Assembly (NCBI RefSeq): GCF_030651995.1
Contig: NZ_JAUSBN010000042.1
Coordinates: 1-56,290 of the forward strand
Reading direction: 5' to 3'
Length of the DNA stretch: 56,290 nucleotides
Origin: Reyranella sp.
GTDB taxonomy: Bacteria > Pseudomonadota > Alphaproteobacteria > Reyranellales > Reyranellaceae
Below are positions 41,604-50,353 of the stretch, piece by piece. Under the pieces are notes generated by a model that ran no database searches, was not told the DNA's origin, and saw only the letters and a program-made list of their open reading frames with translations. The position numbers and the translations under genes were made by a program. The first letter of the stretch is position 1, and each line of letters opens with the position of its first letter.

Positions 41604-42077
41604 ATGCGAAGCAACGTTGCAAAGAAGCAGCTCGAGTCGAAGACTGCGTCGAGTGCGGCATCCAGGCCCTATCGCATCGAAGACCAGATCGGCTACCTGC
41701 TGCGACGCGCCCATCAGCGCGCGAGTGCCATCTTCCAGACCGGCATCGGCGATCCCAACATCACGCCGACCCAGTATTCGAGCCTGGCAAAGCTCGATGA
41801 ATATACCGAGCTGTCGCAGAACCTGCTGGGCCGTCTCGTCGGCATGGACAAGGCCACCATGCAGGGCGTTGTGCGCCGGCTCAAGGAACGCGGCCTCGTC
41901 GATTCGCGGCCCGATCCGGGCGACGCGCGCCGTACACTGCTCAGCCTGACGACCGAGGGGCAGCGGCTGATCAACAGGCTGCTGGTGAATGGTCCGGCGG
42001 TTTCGCGGGAGACCCTTAAGCCTCTCAATGCCCAGGAACAGAAGCAACTCCTCGATCTTCTGTCGCGGATCATCTGA
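41604..42077 (+). CDS. MarR-family regulator of the molybdenum-hydroxylase operon
   Basis: 157 residues: DQIGYLLRRAHQRASAIFQ leads into the winged helix ITPTQYSSLAKLDEYTELSQ, NLLGRLVGMDKATMQGVVRRLKER and the wing RPDPGDARRTLLSLTTEGQ. A GGGGGG run ending 3 bp before ATG 41604 could act as ribosome-binding site. Its position immediately before the catabolic operon and its 20-bp palindrome suggests it senses an aromatic or heterocyclic substrate and represses the operon, as many MarR proteins do. Confidence 0.9.
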   Translation: MRSNVAKKQLESKTASSAASRPYRIEDQIGYLLRRAHQRASAIFQTGIGDPNITPTQYSSLAKLDEYTELSQNLLGRLVGMDKATMQGVVRRLKERGLVDSRPDPGDARRTLLSLTTEGQRLINRLLVNGPAVSRETLKPLNAQEQKQLLDLLSRII

Positions 42078-42092
42078 ATCCGACTCATTCGT

Positions 42093-42135
42093 TTGACTCG
42101 CACGTGGCGTGTGTCATCGTACGTACACGAACGAT
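42093..42135 (+). promoter_or_regulatory. Promoter and 20-bp palindromic operator of the catabolic operon
   Basis: TTGACT (42093-42098) with a weak -10 about CATCGT (42115-42120). ATCGTACGTACACGAACGAT (42116-42135) is symmetric at 16 of 20 positions and ends right at the ATG 42136. Binding here would cover the -10 and the start. This implies a very short leader. The nearby MarR protein is the obvious candidate ligand. Confidence 0.65.
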
Positions 42136-42966
42136 ATGGGCGACTATCTCCGACCCCGAGGCCTTGAAGAGGCGCTCCAGGCACTGACCCGGCCTTTCAC
42201 GGTGCTGGCCGGTGGCACCGACTTCTATCCGGCGCGGGTCGGCCGCGCCGTTGTCGAAGACGTGCTCGACATTGCGGGAATCCCAGCTCTGCGCGGCATT
42301 TCCGAGACGTCCGCCGGCTGGCGGCTGGGCGCCACGACGACCTGGAGCGAACTGGTCGAAGCAGACCTGCCGCCGATGTTCGATGGGCTGAAGCAGGCGG
42401 CGCGCGAGGTGGGCGGCCGTCAGATCCAGAATGCCGGGACGATCGCGGGGAATATCTGCAACGCCTCGCCGGCGGCCGACGGCGTGCCGGCCCTGCTGGC
42501 ACTCGACGCGGAGGTGGAGCTTGCGTGCTGCGACGGCTCACGGCGCCTGCCGCTCGCGTCCTTCATCACCGGCGTACGCACGACGGCGCGGCAGCCCGGC
42601 GAGCTCGTCGTGGCGCTCCATGTGCCGCGCTCGCGGGCCGAAGCGAGGAGCGCCTTCCTGAAGCTCGGCGCGCGGCGCTACCTCGTGATCTCGATCGCCA
42701 TGGCTTCGACCTTGGTCGAAGTGGAGGACGGGAAGGTCAAGGCGGCGCGCGTCGCCGTGGGGGCCTGCTCTCCGGTTGCGCAACGCTTGCCGGCCCTGGA
42801 GCAGGCGCTGGTCGGGGCGACGGTCGACGCGCATCTCGGCGAACGGGTCGCGCCGTCCCATCTGGCGCCGCTGTCGCCGATCGACGATGTGCGCGGCAGT
42901 GCCGGCTATCGCAGCGAGGTGGCCTTGGTCCTGCTGCGCCGGCTGCTGTCGAAGGTCGCCACATGA
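42136..42966 (+). CDS. FAD-binding subunit of a molybdenum hydroxylase
   Basis: 276 residues, CoxM/xanthine dehydrogenase FAD-domain type. FTVLAGGTDFYPARVG is the first FAD loop and GGRQIQNAGTIAGNICNASPAADGVPALLALDAE the second. It passes electrons from the iron-sulfur centres to the acceptor. Its stop overlaps the start of the fused Mo/Fe-S subunit (ATGA). It is first in the operon, right after the operator. Confidence 0.92.
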   Translation: MGDYLRPRGLEEALQALTRPFTVLAGGTDFYPARVGRAVVEDVLDIAGIPALRGISETSAGWRLGATTTWSELVEADLPPMFDGLKQAAREVGGRQIQNAGTIAGNICNASPAADGVPALLALDAEVELACCDGSRRLPLASFITGVRTTARQPGELVVALHVPRSRAEARSAFLKLGARRYLVISIAMASTLVEVEDGKVKAARVAVGACSPVAQRLPALEQALVGATVDAHLGERVAPSHLAPLSPIDDVRGSAGYRSEVALVLLRRLLSKVAT

Positions 42967-45671
42967 AGCTCGAGTTCACTCTCAACGGACGCGCAGCAAG
43001 CTGGCAGGGCGAGCCGGTCACGCGACTGGCGTCGGCCCTGCGCGACGACCTCGGCGTGACCGGCACCAAGATTGGCTGCGATGCGGGCGACTGCGGTGCC
43101 TGTACGGTGCTGCTCGACGGCCGCCAGGTCTGCTCCTGTCTCGTCGCCATGGGCCAGATCGAGGGAAGAACCGTCGAGACGGTCGAAGGTCTTGAAACCG
43201 GACCGGACGCGATGGCCGCGCTCCAGCAATCGTTTCTCGATCATGGCGCGGCCCAGTGCGGCATCTGTACGCCCGGCATGCTGATGGCCGCGCAGGAGCT
43301 CGTGCGACGGAACAGCAAGCCGAGCCGGTCCGAGGTCGAGGATTTCCTGGGCGGCGTGCTCTGCCGCTGTACCGGCTACGGCAAGATCGTCGATGCGGTG
43401 ATGGATGTCGTCGCGCCGGTGCCCGCGACCGCACCGGCGGCCGGTGGAGCCGTCGGGTCGCGAATCGTGCGGGTCGACGGTCCGGCCAAGGTCATGGGCC
43501 GCGACCTGTTCGGTGCCGATGCCATTCCCCGGGACGCACTCTGGATCCGCGTCATCCGCTCACCTCATGCACGGGCACGCTTCGAACTGGGCGATCTCGA
43601 ACCGCTGCGCCGGCGTCTCGCGGCGGTGCTGACGGCGGCGGACGTGCCGTTCAACGGCTACGGCATCTATCCCGACATCAAGGATCAACCGGTCCTCGCG
43701 GCCGGGCAGGTCCGCTATCGCGGCGAGGCCGTCGTGGCGCTGGTCGGCGAACGGGCCGAAGTGCTGGCGATCCGCGACGACGAGGTGCCGATCACCTGGA
43801 AGCCCGAGCCGCCCCTTTCCGGCGTCGATGCCGCGACGGCAAAGGATGCGCCGCTGGTGCAGGCCGACAGACCGGGCAACCTGCTGCTGAAGGGCGGGGT
43901 GAAGAGGGGCGATGCGGCGGCAGCTTTCGACGCCTGCGCGGCTGTGGCCGAAGGCACCTTCGAGACCGCGTTCGTCGAGCATGCCTACATCGAACCCGAG
44001 GCCGGCTGGGCGTGGCGGGTCGGCGACCGGATCGAGATCCACGCCACCACGCAGACGCCCTACATGGACCGCGACGAGATCGCCAACCTGATGCGGCTGA
44101 AGCCGGAGGCCGTGCGCATCGTGCCGACCGCCTGCGGTGGCGGCTTCGGCGGTAAGCTCGACCTCTCGGTCCAGCCGCTGCTTGCCATCGCGGCCTGGAC
44201 GCTGGGACGTCCCGTGGCGCTGGTCTACACGCGGCCCGAAAGCATGGCGGCCAGCACCAAGCGTCATCCGGCACGCGTGAGCGCGCGTTTCGGCTGCGAT
44301 GCCGAGGGCAAGCTGATGGCCTGCGACGTGACCGCCCTGTTCGACACCGGCGCCTACGCGTCCTGGGGACCGACCGTCGCCAATCGCGTGCCGGTGCATG
44401 CGATGGGTCCGTATGCCATTCCAAACGTGCGGACCTGGGGCGAAGCCTTCTTCACCAACGGCCCGCCGGCCGGCGCCTTCCGTGGGTTCGGCGTGCCGCA
44501 GGCCGCCATCGCTCATGAAGCTATGATGGACGAGCTGGCCGACCGGCTCGCCATCGACCGGCTGGAGTTCCGTCATCGCAACGCCTTGCGCGCCGGCGAC
44601 ACGACGGCGACCGGCCAGACGCTCGCCCATTCCGCGGGCCTTGCGCAGTGCCTCGAGGCGCTGCGGCCGCATTGGCGGAGGGCGCATGAGGAAATTGCGG
44701 CGTTCAACGCGACGGGCGGTGCGCGTCGCCGCGGCATCGGCATCGGCTGCATGTGGTACGGCATCGGCAACACCTCGATGTCGAACCCCTCACGCATGCG
44801 CGTGGGGCTGTCGCCGGCCGGCACGCTGACGCTCTACAGCGGCGCGCTCGACATCGGGCAGGGCAGCAACACCATCATGGTGCAGATCGCCGCCGATGCG
44901 GTCGGCCTGCCGGTGGAGCAATTCAAGCTGGTGACGGGCGACACCGATCTCACGGCCGATGCCGGCAAGACCTCGGCCTCGCGCCAGACCTTCGTGTCGG
45001 GCAAGGCGGCGGAGAAGGCGGGACAGGATTTGCGCCAGCAGATCCTGCGGCTGGCCAATGCCGGTCCCGACGCGGTCCTGTCGCTCGAAGGTGCGACGCT
45101 TTCCGTGCGCGACGGGGCCGAGGTCCGGACCATCGATCTCGCCACATCAGGGCCGCTGATGGGCGAAGGCACCTTCGATCCGCCGACCACGCCGCTCGAT
45201 GCCGACGGGCAGGGCGTGCCCTATGCGACCTACGCCTTTGCCGCGCAACTGGCCGAGGTCGAGGTCGATGTCGAGCTGGGCACGGTGAAGGTCCTGCGCA
45301 TCGTGGCCGCGCACGATGTCGGGCGGGCGATCAATCCAACCCTGGTCGAGGGCCAGATCCAGGGCGGCGTGGCGCAGGGGCTGGGCCTCGCGCTGATGGA
45401 GGAATACCTGCCAGGCCGCACCGAGAACCTGCACGACTATCTCATCCCGACCGTGGGCGACGTGCCCGAGATCGAATGCCTCCTGATCGAGGATCGCGAG
45501 CCGTTGGGCCCTTCGGGCGCCAAGGGGATCGGAGAGCCGGCCCTTGTGCCGACGGCGCCCGCCATCCTGGGCGCGGTCCATCACGCGACAGGTGTGAGGG
45601 TCCATCGCGTCCCGCTGCTGCCGCACCGCCTGCGCGAGGCGATCGTGGCGCTCGAAAGGAATCGGACATGA
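42963..45671 (+). CDS. Fused 2Fe-2S / molybdopterin subunit of a xanthine dehydrogenase-family hydroxylase
   Basis: 902 residues joining two normally separate subunits. Residues 1-150 hold both [2Fe-2S] clusters: Cys39, 44, 47, 59 (CDAGDCGACTVLLDGRQVCS region) and Cys99, 102, 134, 136. From about 160 the Mo domain follows: TACGGGFGGKLDLSVQP, PPAGAFRGFGVPQA, LDIGQGSNTIMVQIAADA, and GAKGIGEPA with catalytic Glu858. Such enzymes hydroxylate N-heterocycles (purine, nicotinate, isoquinoline) or aldehydes. No PRS/xanthine-specific Arg pattern is obvious. Coupled to both neighbours by ATGA. Confidence 0.92.
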   Translation: MKLEFTLNGRAASWQGEPVTRLASALRDDLGVTGTKIGCDAGDCGACTVLLDGRQVCSCLVAMGQIEGRTVETVEGLETGPDAMAALQQSFLDHGAAQCGICTPGMLMAAQELVRRNSKPSRSEVEDFLGGVLCRCTGYGKIVDAVMDVVAPVPATAPAAGGAVGSRIVRVDGPAKVMGRDLFGADAIPRDALWIRVIRSPHARARFELGDLEPLRRRLAAVLTAADVPFNGYGIYPDIKDQPVLAAGQVRYRGEAVVALVGERAEVLAIRDDEVPITWKPEPPLSGVDAATAKDAPLVQADRPGNLLLKGGVKRGDAAAAFDACAAVAEGTFETAFVEHAYIEPEAGWAWRVGDRIEIHATTQTPYMDRDEIANLMRLKPEAVRIVPTACGGGFGGKLDLSVQPLLAIAAWTLGRPVALVYTRPESMAASTKRHPARVSARFGCDAEGKLMACDVTALFDTGAYASWGPTVANRVPVHAMGPYAIPNVRTWGEAFFTNGPPAGAFRGFGVPQAAIAHEAMMDELADRLAIDRLEFRHRNALRAGDTTATGQTLAHSAGLAQCLEALRPHWRRAHEEIAAFNATGGARRRGIGIGCMWYGIGNTSMSNPSRMRVGLSPAGTLTLYSGALDIGQGSNTIMVQIAADAVGLPVEQFKLVTGDTDLTADAGKTSASRQTFVSGKAAEKAGQDLRQQILRLANAGPDAVLSLEGATLSVRDGAEVRTIDLATSGPLMGEGTFDPPTTPLDADGQGVPYATYAFAAQLAEVEVDVELGTVKVLRIVAAHDVGRAINPTLVEGQIQGGVAQGLGLALMEEYLPGRTENLHDYLIPTVGDVPEIECLLIEDREPLGPSGAKGIGEPALVPTAPAILGAVHHATGVRVHRVPLLPHRLREAIVALERNRT

Positions 45672-47098
45672 GCGACAACATCTCGCTCTCGGAGGCCGAA
45701 CGCAGCGCCGGCATCGTGCGCTGCGACGCCTGTCCCGTCCTGTGCCGCATCCGGCCCGGCCGCGCCGGCGCCTGCGACCGCTATGCCAACGAGAACGGCG
45801 CGCTGATACGGGTCGATCCCCTTGTGCTGCTGGCCAAGCCCGATCTTGCCCGCGTCGCCTTCGTCGAGGGCAGCGAGGCCTGGCGCGGCGAACTTGGGAA
45901 GGGCGAGGGCGCCTTCGTCACCGGCATCGGCGCCACCACCACCTATCCCGACTACAAGCCCGCCCCCTTCATCGTCTCGTCGAAGCATGATGGCGTCGAC
46001 ATGGTGACGGTCGTGACCGAGGGGATCTTCAGCTACTGCGGCGTCAAGGTGAAGATCGACACCGACCGCTATCTCGGCCCCGAGCAGGCGACGGTGCGCG
46101 TCAAGGGAGAGGCGGTGGGCCATGTCACCACGGCCGAATACGGCTCGCAGATGCTGTCGCTGGGCGGCGTCCACCATCTCACCGGCGGCAGCAAGAAAGA
46201 GGGCGTCGTCACTTGCGACACGCTGCTGGCGCTGTGCAATCGCGAGGCCGTCGAACTCACCATCGACGGCGGCTCGACGGTGGTGGTGCAGGCCGACAAG
46301 CCGCCGGTGGTGAACGGCACGCTCGAGGAGCGCATGCGGGTCGGCTGCGGTTCGGCCGCCATCGGCATGTTCGCGCCACAATGGAAGGACCATGTCGACG
46401 AGGTGATCGTGGTCGACGACCACATCACCGGCGTGCTGAGCGAGCACCAGGGCGGCGCCTTCCTCGACATGAAACCCGCCGGCATCCGTGTGCGCGGCCG
46501 CCGCTCGACGCCGGGGCGCTACTTCCAGGTGGCGGAGCCGGGGCTGGGCTGGGGCGGCACGAACGTCAGCGATCCGCTGGAGATCATCGAGAGGATCGAT
46601 CCGAAGCAGGCCTGGCCGGGGCTCAAGCTGCTCATGGTCTCGACGACCGGCGAGCATTCGGCATGGTTCACGCTCGACGAGGCGTTGAAACCGCAGCCCG
46701 CCGAGATGCCCGCGCCGGTGCGTCACGTCGTGGAACGCATCGCCGAGAATTGCGAGCCCGCTCTGTGCACCGTTCTGTTCATGGCCGGTGCCGGCGGGTC
46801 GCTGCGGGCCGGCGTCACCGAGAACCCGGTGCGGCTCACGCGCTCGGTGCGTGACACGCTGACCAAGGTCACCCTGGGCGGCGCGCCGGCCTTCATCTGG
46901 CCGGGCGGCGGCATCACCCTGATGGTCGACGTGGCGCGCATGCCGGAGAACTCCTTCGGCTACGTGCCGACGCCGGCGCTGGTCGCGCCCATCGAGTTCA
47001 CCCTGCGCGCCGACGACTACGCAGCGCTGGGCGGCTACGCTTCGCGCGCGGTCACCCTCGAAGAAGTTTTGGCCCATCACAAGGTGCGGGTCGAATGA
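45668..47098 (+). CDS. 6-hydroxynicotinate reductase-like iron-sulfur protein
   Basis: 476 residues. The N-terminal cluster motif is CDACPVLC...GAC (Cys19, 22, 26, 36), a [4Fe-4S] pattern. The body, with IGATTTYPDYKPAPFIVSSK, GVVTCDTLLALCNREAVEL and RVGCGSAAIGMFAPQW, fits proteins annotated as 6-hydroxynicotinate reductase after the Eubacterium barkeri enzyme, which reduces the ring in fermentative nicotinate breakdown. In an alphaproteobacterium the true substrate may differ. It follows the hydroxylase by ATGA, the arrangement expected for hydroxylation then ring reduction. Confidence 0.8.
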   Translation: MSDNISLSEAERSAGIVRCDACPVLCRIRPGRAGACDRYANENGALIRVDPLVLLAKPDLARVAFVEGSEAWRGELGKGEGAFVTGIGATTTYPDYKPAPFIVSSKHDGVDMVTVVTEGIFSYCGVKVKIDTDRYLGPEQATVRVKGEAVGHVTTAEYGSQMLSLGGVHHLTGGSKKEGVVTCDTLLALCNREAVELTIDGGSTVVVQADKPPVVNGTLEERMRVGCGSAAIGMFAPQWKDHVDEVIVVDDHITGVLSEHQGGAFLDMKPAGIRVRGRRSTPGRYFQVAEPGLGWGGTNVSDPLEIIERIDPKQAWPGLKLLMVSTTGEHSAWFTLDEALKPQPAEMPAPVRHVVERIAENCEPALCTVLFMAGAGGSLRAGVTENPVRLTRSVRDTLTKVTLGGAPAFIWPGGGITLMVDVARMPENSFGYVPTPALVAPIEFTLRADDYAALGGYASRAVTLEEVLAHHKVRVE

Positions 47099-48102
47099 GC
47101 GCCGTGGCCGCCCGCCTCGGCGACGGACGTCTGCACCTGCAGCATGGTCCGATCGATCTCATCGTCGAGGCGTTCGGCGCAAGCGACGAGGTCGAGCGCG
47201 CCTATGGGCAGGCGGTCGAGCGCTTCGGCGACATCCTGCCGACATTGGTCGGCGAGCTTCGCGTGTTGCGCCGGCCGGTCGGCGCGGCCCATCCGCTGCT
47301 GCAGGGTCCGGTGGCGCGGCGCATGGCCGAAGCCGTGTGGCCGCATCGCGCCCGCTATATCACGCCGATGGCCGCCGTCGCCGGCGCCGTCGCCGACGAG
47401 ATGCTGGAGGCGCTGGTCCGTGGCCGCAGGCTCGACAAGGCCTATGTAAACGATGGCGGTGACATCGCGATCCATCTGACGCCGGGTCAGAGCTTGCGCG
47501 CCGGTATCGTCGCGGATTCAACCTCTTCCCCATTCAGATGGGGAAGCGCCCCGTCATACGGGGCGATGGGGTCATGCGCGGCGCCACCGCAAGGGCTGAC
47601 CCCTCCGTCGGCTGGCGGCTTGGTTACAAGCCGCGATACGCCGCCACCTCCCCATTTGAAGGGGGAGGCAGGCGACAAGACATTGGACGGCGTGGCTCTT
47701 CTCACGCTCGAGCGGCCGGTGCGCGGGATAGCGACCTCGGGCCGGGGTGGGCGGTCGTTCTCGCTGGGCATCGCGGAGTCTGTGACCGTGCTGGCCGCCA
47801 CGGCGGCGGCGGCCGATGCCGCGGCAACGATGATCGCCAACGAAGTGAACGCCGATCATCCGGCCATCGAGCGCCGGCCCGCATGCTCACTCGATCCGGA
47901 CAGCGACCTCGGCGAGCTGCCTGTGACGGTGGCGGTCGGTGACTTGCCAGCGGAGATCGTGGCGGTGGCCCTCGATCGCGGACTCGCGGAAGCCCGGCGG
48001 CTCAGGCTCTGCGGCCTGATCGACAGCGCAGCTCTGTCGTTTCGGGGACAATGGCGAATTGAAGCGGGCGGCACGCCGCTTGCTCTATCGGAGGCGGGAT
48101 GA
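47095..48102 (+). CDS. UPF0280 family protein carrying an in-frame repeat insertion
   Basis: 335 residues. UPF0280 proteins have an ApbE-like fold and usually about 285 residues. Conserved parts are RARYITPMAAVAGAVADEML, KAYVNDGGDIAIHLTPGQ, RGIATSGRGGRSFSLGIAESVTVLA and NEVNADHPAIERRPA. Between GIVAD (residue 141) and LDGVALL lies an about 50-residue Pro/Gly/Ser-rich stretch encoded by a palindromic repeat (47518-47670). The frame stays open, so the gene may still work. ATGA overlaps link it to both neighbours. Function is not established; ApbE relatives handle flavin or metal. Confidence 0.87.
   Translation: MSAVAARLGDGRLHLQHGPIDLIVEAFGASDEVERAYGQAVERFGDILPTLVGELRVLRRPVGAAHPLLQGPVARRMAEAVWPHRARYITPMAAVAGAVADEMLEALVRGRRLDKAYVNDGGDIAIHLTPGQSLRAGIVADSTSSPFRWGSAPSYGAMGSCAAPPQGLTPPSAGGLVTSRDTPPPPHLKGEAGDKTLDGVALLTLERPVRGIATSGRGGRSFSLGIAESVTVLAATAAAADAAATMIANEVNADHPAIERRPACSLDPDSDLGELPVTVAVGDLPAEIVAVALDRGLAEARRLRLCGLIDSAALSFRGQWRIEAGGTPLALSEAG
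47518..47670. repeat. About 150-bp palindromic element inside a coding sequence (family C)
   Basis: Three hairpins in a row: CTTCCCCAT-TCAG-ATGGGGAAG (47525-47546), CGCCCCGT-CAT-ACGGGGCG (47547-47565) and CCTCCCC-ATTTGAA-GGGGGAGG near 47647-47668. The element lies wholly within the UPF0280 gene, keeps the frame and is a multiple of three. It resembles the intragenic palindromic elements of Rickettsia in behaviour, not in sequence. Confidence 0.8.
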
Positions 48103-48686
48103 GCAATCTGGTGAAGGTGCGGAAATACGTGGCGACGGTCGAGGAGACGCTCCACGACTTTGGCCCGGTCCTGGCGCGTCCGGTGACCAAGGCCGTGGTC
48201 GGCGGAGTCATCGCCAATCCCTATGCCGGCCGCCACGAGGCCGACATCCAGCCGATGATGAAGGCGCTGGAACCGCTCGCGGTCGATCTCACGGAACGCG
48301 TGATGAAGATGCTGGGCGCCAAGGGCTCCGAGCTGGAAGCCTACGGGAAGGGCGCCATCGTCGGGCTGAACGGCGAGCTGGAACATGCCGCGCTGTGGCA
48401 TCAGCCCAGCGGCTTCGGCATCCGTCACGCCATGGGCGGCGCCAAGTCGATCGTGCCCTCGACCGTGAAGGTCGCGACGGCCGGTGCGCGAATCGATATT
48501 CCGCTGCATCACGTGACGGCGGCCTATGTACGTAGCCATTTCGACGCCATCGAATTCTGCGTGCCCGACGGGCCACGCCCGGACGAGATCGTCTTCATCG
48601 TCGCCGCCTCGATCGGGGGGCGGCCCCATGCGAGAGTCGGCGGACTGATGCCGGCCGAGATCAAGCTGGGAGACGGGCAACGATGA
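48099..48686 (+). CDS. Amino acid synthesis (AA_synth, DUF1185) family protein
   Basis: 195 residues. VRKYVATVEETLHDFGPVL, KAVVGGVIANPYAGRHEADIQPMM, YGKGAIVGLNGELEHAALWHQPSGF split through the core, and GARIDIPLHHVTAAYVRSHFDAIEF are the family pattern. The fold is related to cyanuric acid/barbiturase-like or cyclic amide hydrolases only loosely; no reaction has been fixed for the family to my knowledge. It is coupled (ATGA) to UPF0280 and the NTF2-like gene, a recurring partnership in catabolic clusters. Confidence 0.85.
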   Translation: MSNLVKVRKYVATVEETLHDFGPVLARPVTKAVVGGVIANPYAGRHEADIQPMMKALEPLAVDLTERVMKMLGAKGSELEAYGKGAIVGLNGELEHAALWHQPSGFGIRHAMGGAKSIVPSTVKVATAGARIDIPLHHVTAAYVRSHFDAIEFCVPDGPRPDEIVFIVAASIGGRPHARVGGLMPAEIKLGDGQR

Positions 48687-49063
48687 ACGACGATGCGCTG
48701 GCCGCGGCCCTGAAGGCGATGGATGACTATATCGGCGGCCTCAACCGCGGCGACGAGCCGGCCGTCAACGACGCCTGCAATTTCCCGCATGTGCGGCTGG
48801 CCGGCGGCAAGGTCGTCGTCTGGCCGAACCGTGGCGACTACAAGCTCGGCGATTTCGTCGCCCGGGCCGGCGACGGCTGGCACCACAGCACCTGGGACGA
48901 GCGCACGCCGATTCATGTCGGCCGTGACAAGGTCCATCTCAAGGTGAAGTTCAGCCGCTGGCGCGAGGACGGTTCGCTGCTCGGCGTCTTCGAGACGATC
49001 TACATCGTGACCCTGCAGGACGGTCACTGGGGAATACAGGCACGGTCGAGCTTCGCCGACTGA
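48683..49063 (+). CDS. NTF2-like (SnoaL-type) small protein
   Basis: 126 residues with the cone-shaped NTF2 pattern: an N-terminal helix ALKAMDDYIGGLNRGDEPAV, then FPHVRLAGGKVVVWPN and strands VHLKVKFSRWREDGSLLGVF, YIVTLQDGHWGIQARSSF. It may be a hydrolase, isomerase or binding protein for the pathway intermediate. It starts with ATGA overlapping the previous gene and ends the coupled operon; the transporter begins 76 bp later. Confidence 0.8.
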   Translation: MNDDALAAALKAMDDYIGGLNRGDEPAVNDACNFPHVRLAGGKVVVWPNRGDYKLGDFVARAGDGWHHSTWDERTPIHVGRDKVHLKVKFSRWREDGSLLGVFETIYIVTLQDGHWGIQARSSFAD

Positions 49064-49139
49064 GCGCTTGTGGGAGAGGGGCCGGCCTCGCTAGGGTCGG
49101 TTCACAGGGAATGTTTCACTTATTGAGAAGGGGGATGTC

Positions 49140-50345
49140 ATGCTGACCCGCAATCGCCTGCTCGCCGGCACCGCCGCGCTCGTGGCGCTGTCGCTCGTCG
49201 GACCGGCTGCCGCGCAGGCACCGATCAAGATCGGCGAACTCAACAGCTACAAGGTCTTTCCGGCCTTCCTCGAACCCTACAAGAAGGGCATCGAGCTGGC
49301 GGTCGAGGAGGTCAATGCCGCGGGCGGCGTGCTCGGGCGCAAGATCGAGGTCGTGAGCCGCGACGACAACGGCAATCCCGGCGATGCTGTGCGTGTCGCC
49401 GAGGAGCTGCTGAGCCGCGAGGGTGCCGCGTTCCTGATCGGCACCTTCCCGTCGCATGTCGGCCTCGCCGTCGCCGACTTCGCCAAGCAGCGCAAGGTTC
49501 TGTTCATCGCCGCCGAGCCGCTGTCCGACAAGATCGTCTGGGACCAGGGCAATGCCTACACGTTCCGCCTGCGCACCTCGACCTACATGCAGACGGCGAT
49601 GCTCATTCCCGATGCCGTCAAGCTCAAGAAGAAGCGCTGGGCGATCGTCTATCCGAACTATGAGTACGGCCAGTCGGCGACGGCTGCCTTCAAGAAGCTG
49701 CTGAAGGAGAAGCAGCCCGACGTCGAGTTCGTCGCCGAGCAGGCGACGCCGCTGGGCAAGATCGATGCGGGCGCCGTGGCGCAGGCCCTGGCCGACGCCA
49801 AGCCCGACGCGATCTTCTCCTCGCTGTTCGGTCCCGACCTCGCCAAGTTCGTGCGCGAGGGCCAGACCCGCGGCCTGTTCAAGGGCGTCGAGGTCTTCAA
49901 CCTGCTGGCGGGCGAGCCGGAATACCTCGATCCGCTCAAGGAGGAGTCGCCCGAGGGCTGGTACGTCACCGGCTATCCGTGGAGCGAGCTCAAGACACCC
50001 GAGCACACCAAGTTCCTCAACGCCTACCAGGCCAAGTTCAAGGATTATCCGCGGCTGGGCTCGGTGGTCGGCTATGCGACGGTGATGTCGGCGGCCGAGG
50101 CGATCAAGAAGGCGGGCTCGCTCGACCAGGGGAAGCTCGTTGCCGCCATGAAGGGCCTCACGCTGATGACGCCCTTCGGCATGATCGAGTACCGGCCGAT
50201 CGACCATCAGTCGACCATGGGCGCCTATGTCGGCCAGATCGGCGTGAAGGACGGCAAGGGCTACATGAAGAACTGGCGCTTCGTCGACGGCAAGGACGCC
50301 CTGCCGAGCGACGCCGACGTCCAGAAGATGCGGCCGAAGAACTGA
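49140..50345 (+). CDS. ABC transporter substrate-binding protein, branched-chain (HAAT) type
   Basis: 401 residues with a signal peptide (LLAGTAALVALSLVGPAAAQA, cleavage near 26). The periplasmic binding fold starts IKIGELNSYKVFPAFLEPYKKGIELAVEEVNAAGG; later YEYGQSATAAFKKLL and GYATVMSAAEAIKKAGS are typical of family 1-like LivJ relatives. Ligands of this family include branched amino acids, amides, urea and aromatic compounds. AGAAGGGGG gives a good ribosome-binding site. A palindromic repeat separates it from the permease. Confidence 0.93.
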   Translation: MLTRNRLLAGTAALVALSLVGPAAAQAPIKIGELNSYKVFPAFLEPYKKGIELAVEEVNAAGGVLGRKIEVVSRDDNGNPGDAVRVAEELLSREGAAFLIGTFPSHVGLAVADFAKQRKVLFIAAEPLSDKIVWDQGNAYTFRLRTSTYMQTAMLIPDAVKLKKKRWAIVYPNYEYGQSATAAFKKLLKEKQPDVEFVAEQATPLGKIDAGAVAQALADAKPDAIFSSLFGPDLAKFVREGQTRGLFKGVEVFNLLAGEPEYLDPLKEESPEGWYVTGYPWSELKTPEHTKFLNAYQAKFKDYPRLGSVVGYATVMSAAEAIKKAGSLDQGKLVAAMKGLTLMTPFGMIEYRPIDHQSTMGAYVGQIGVKDGKGYMKNWRFVDGKDALPSDADVQKMRPKN

Positions 50346-50353
50346 CGGCAAGC

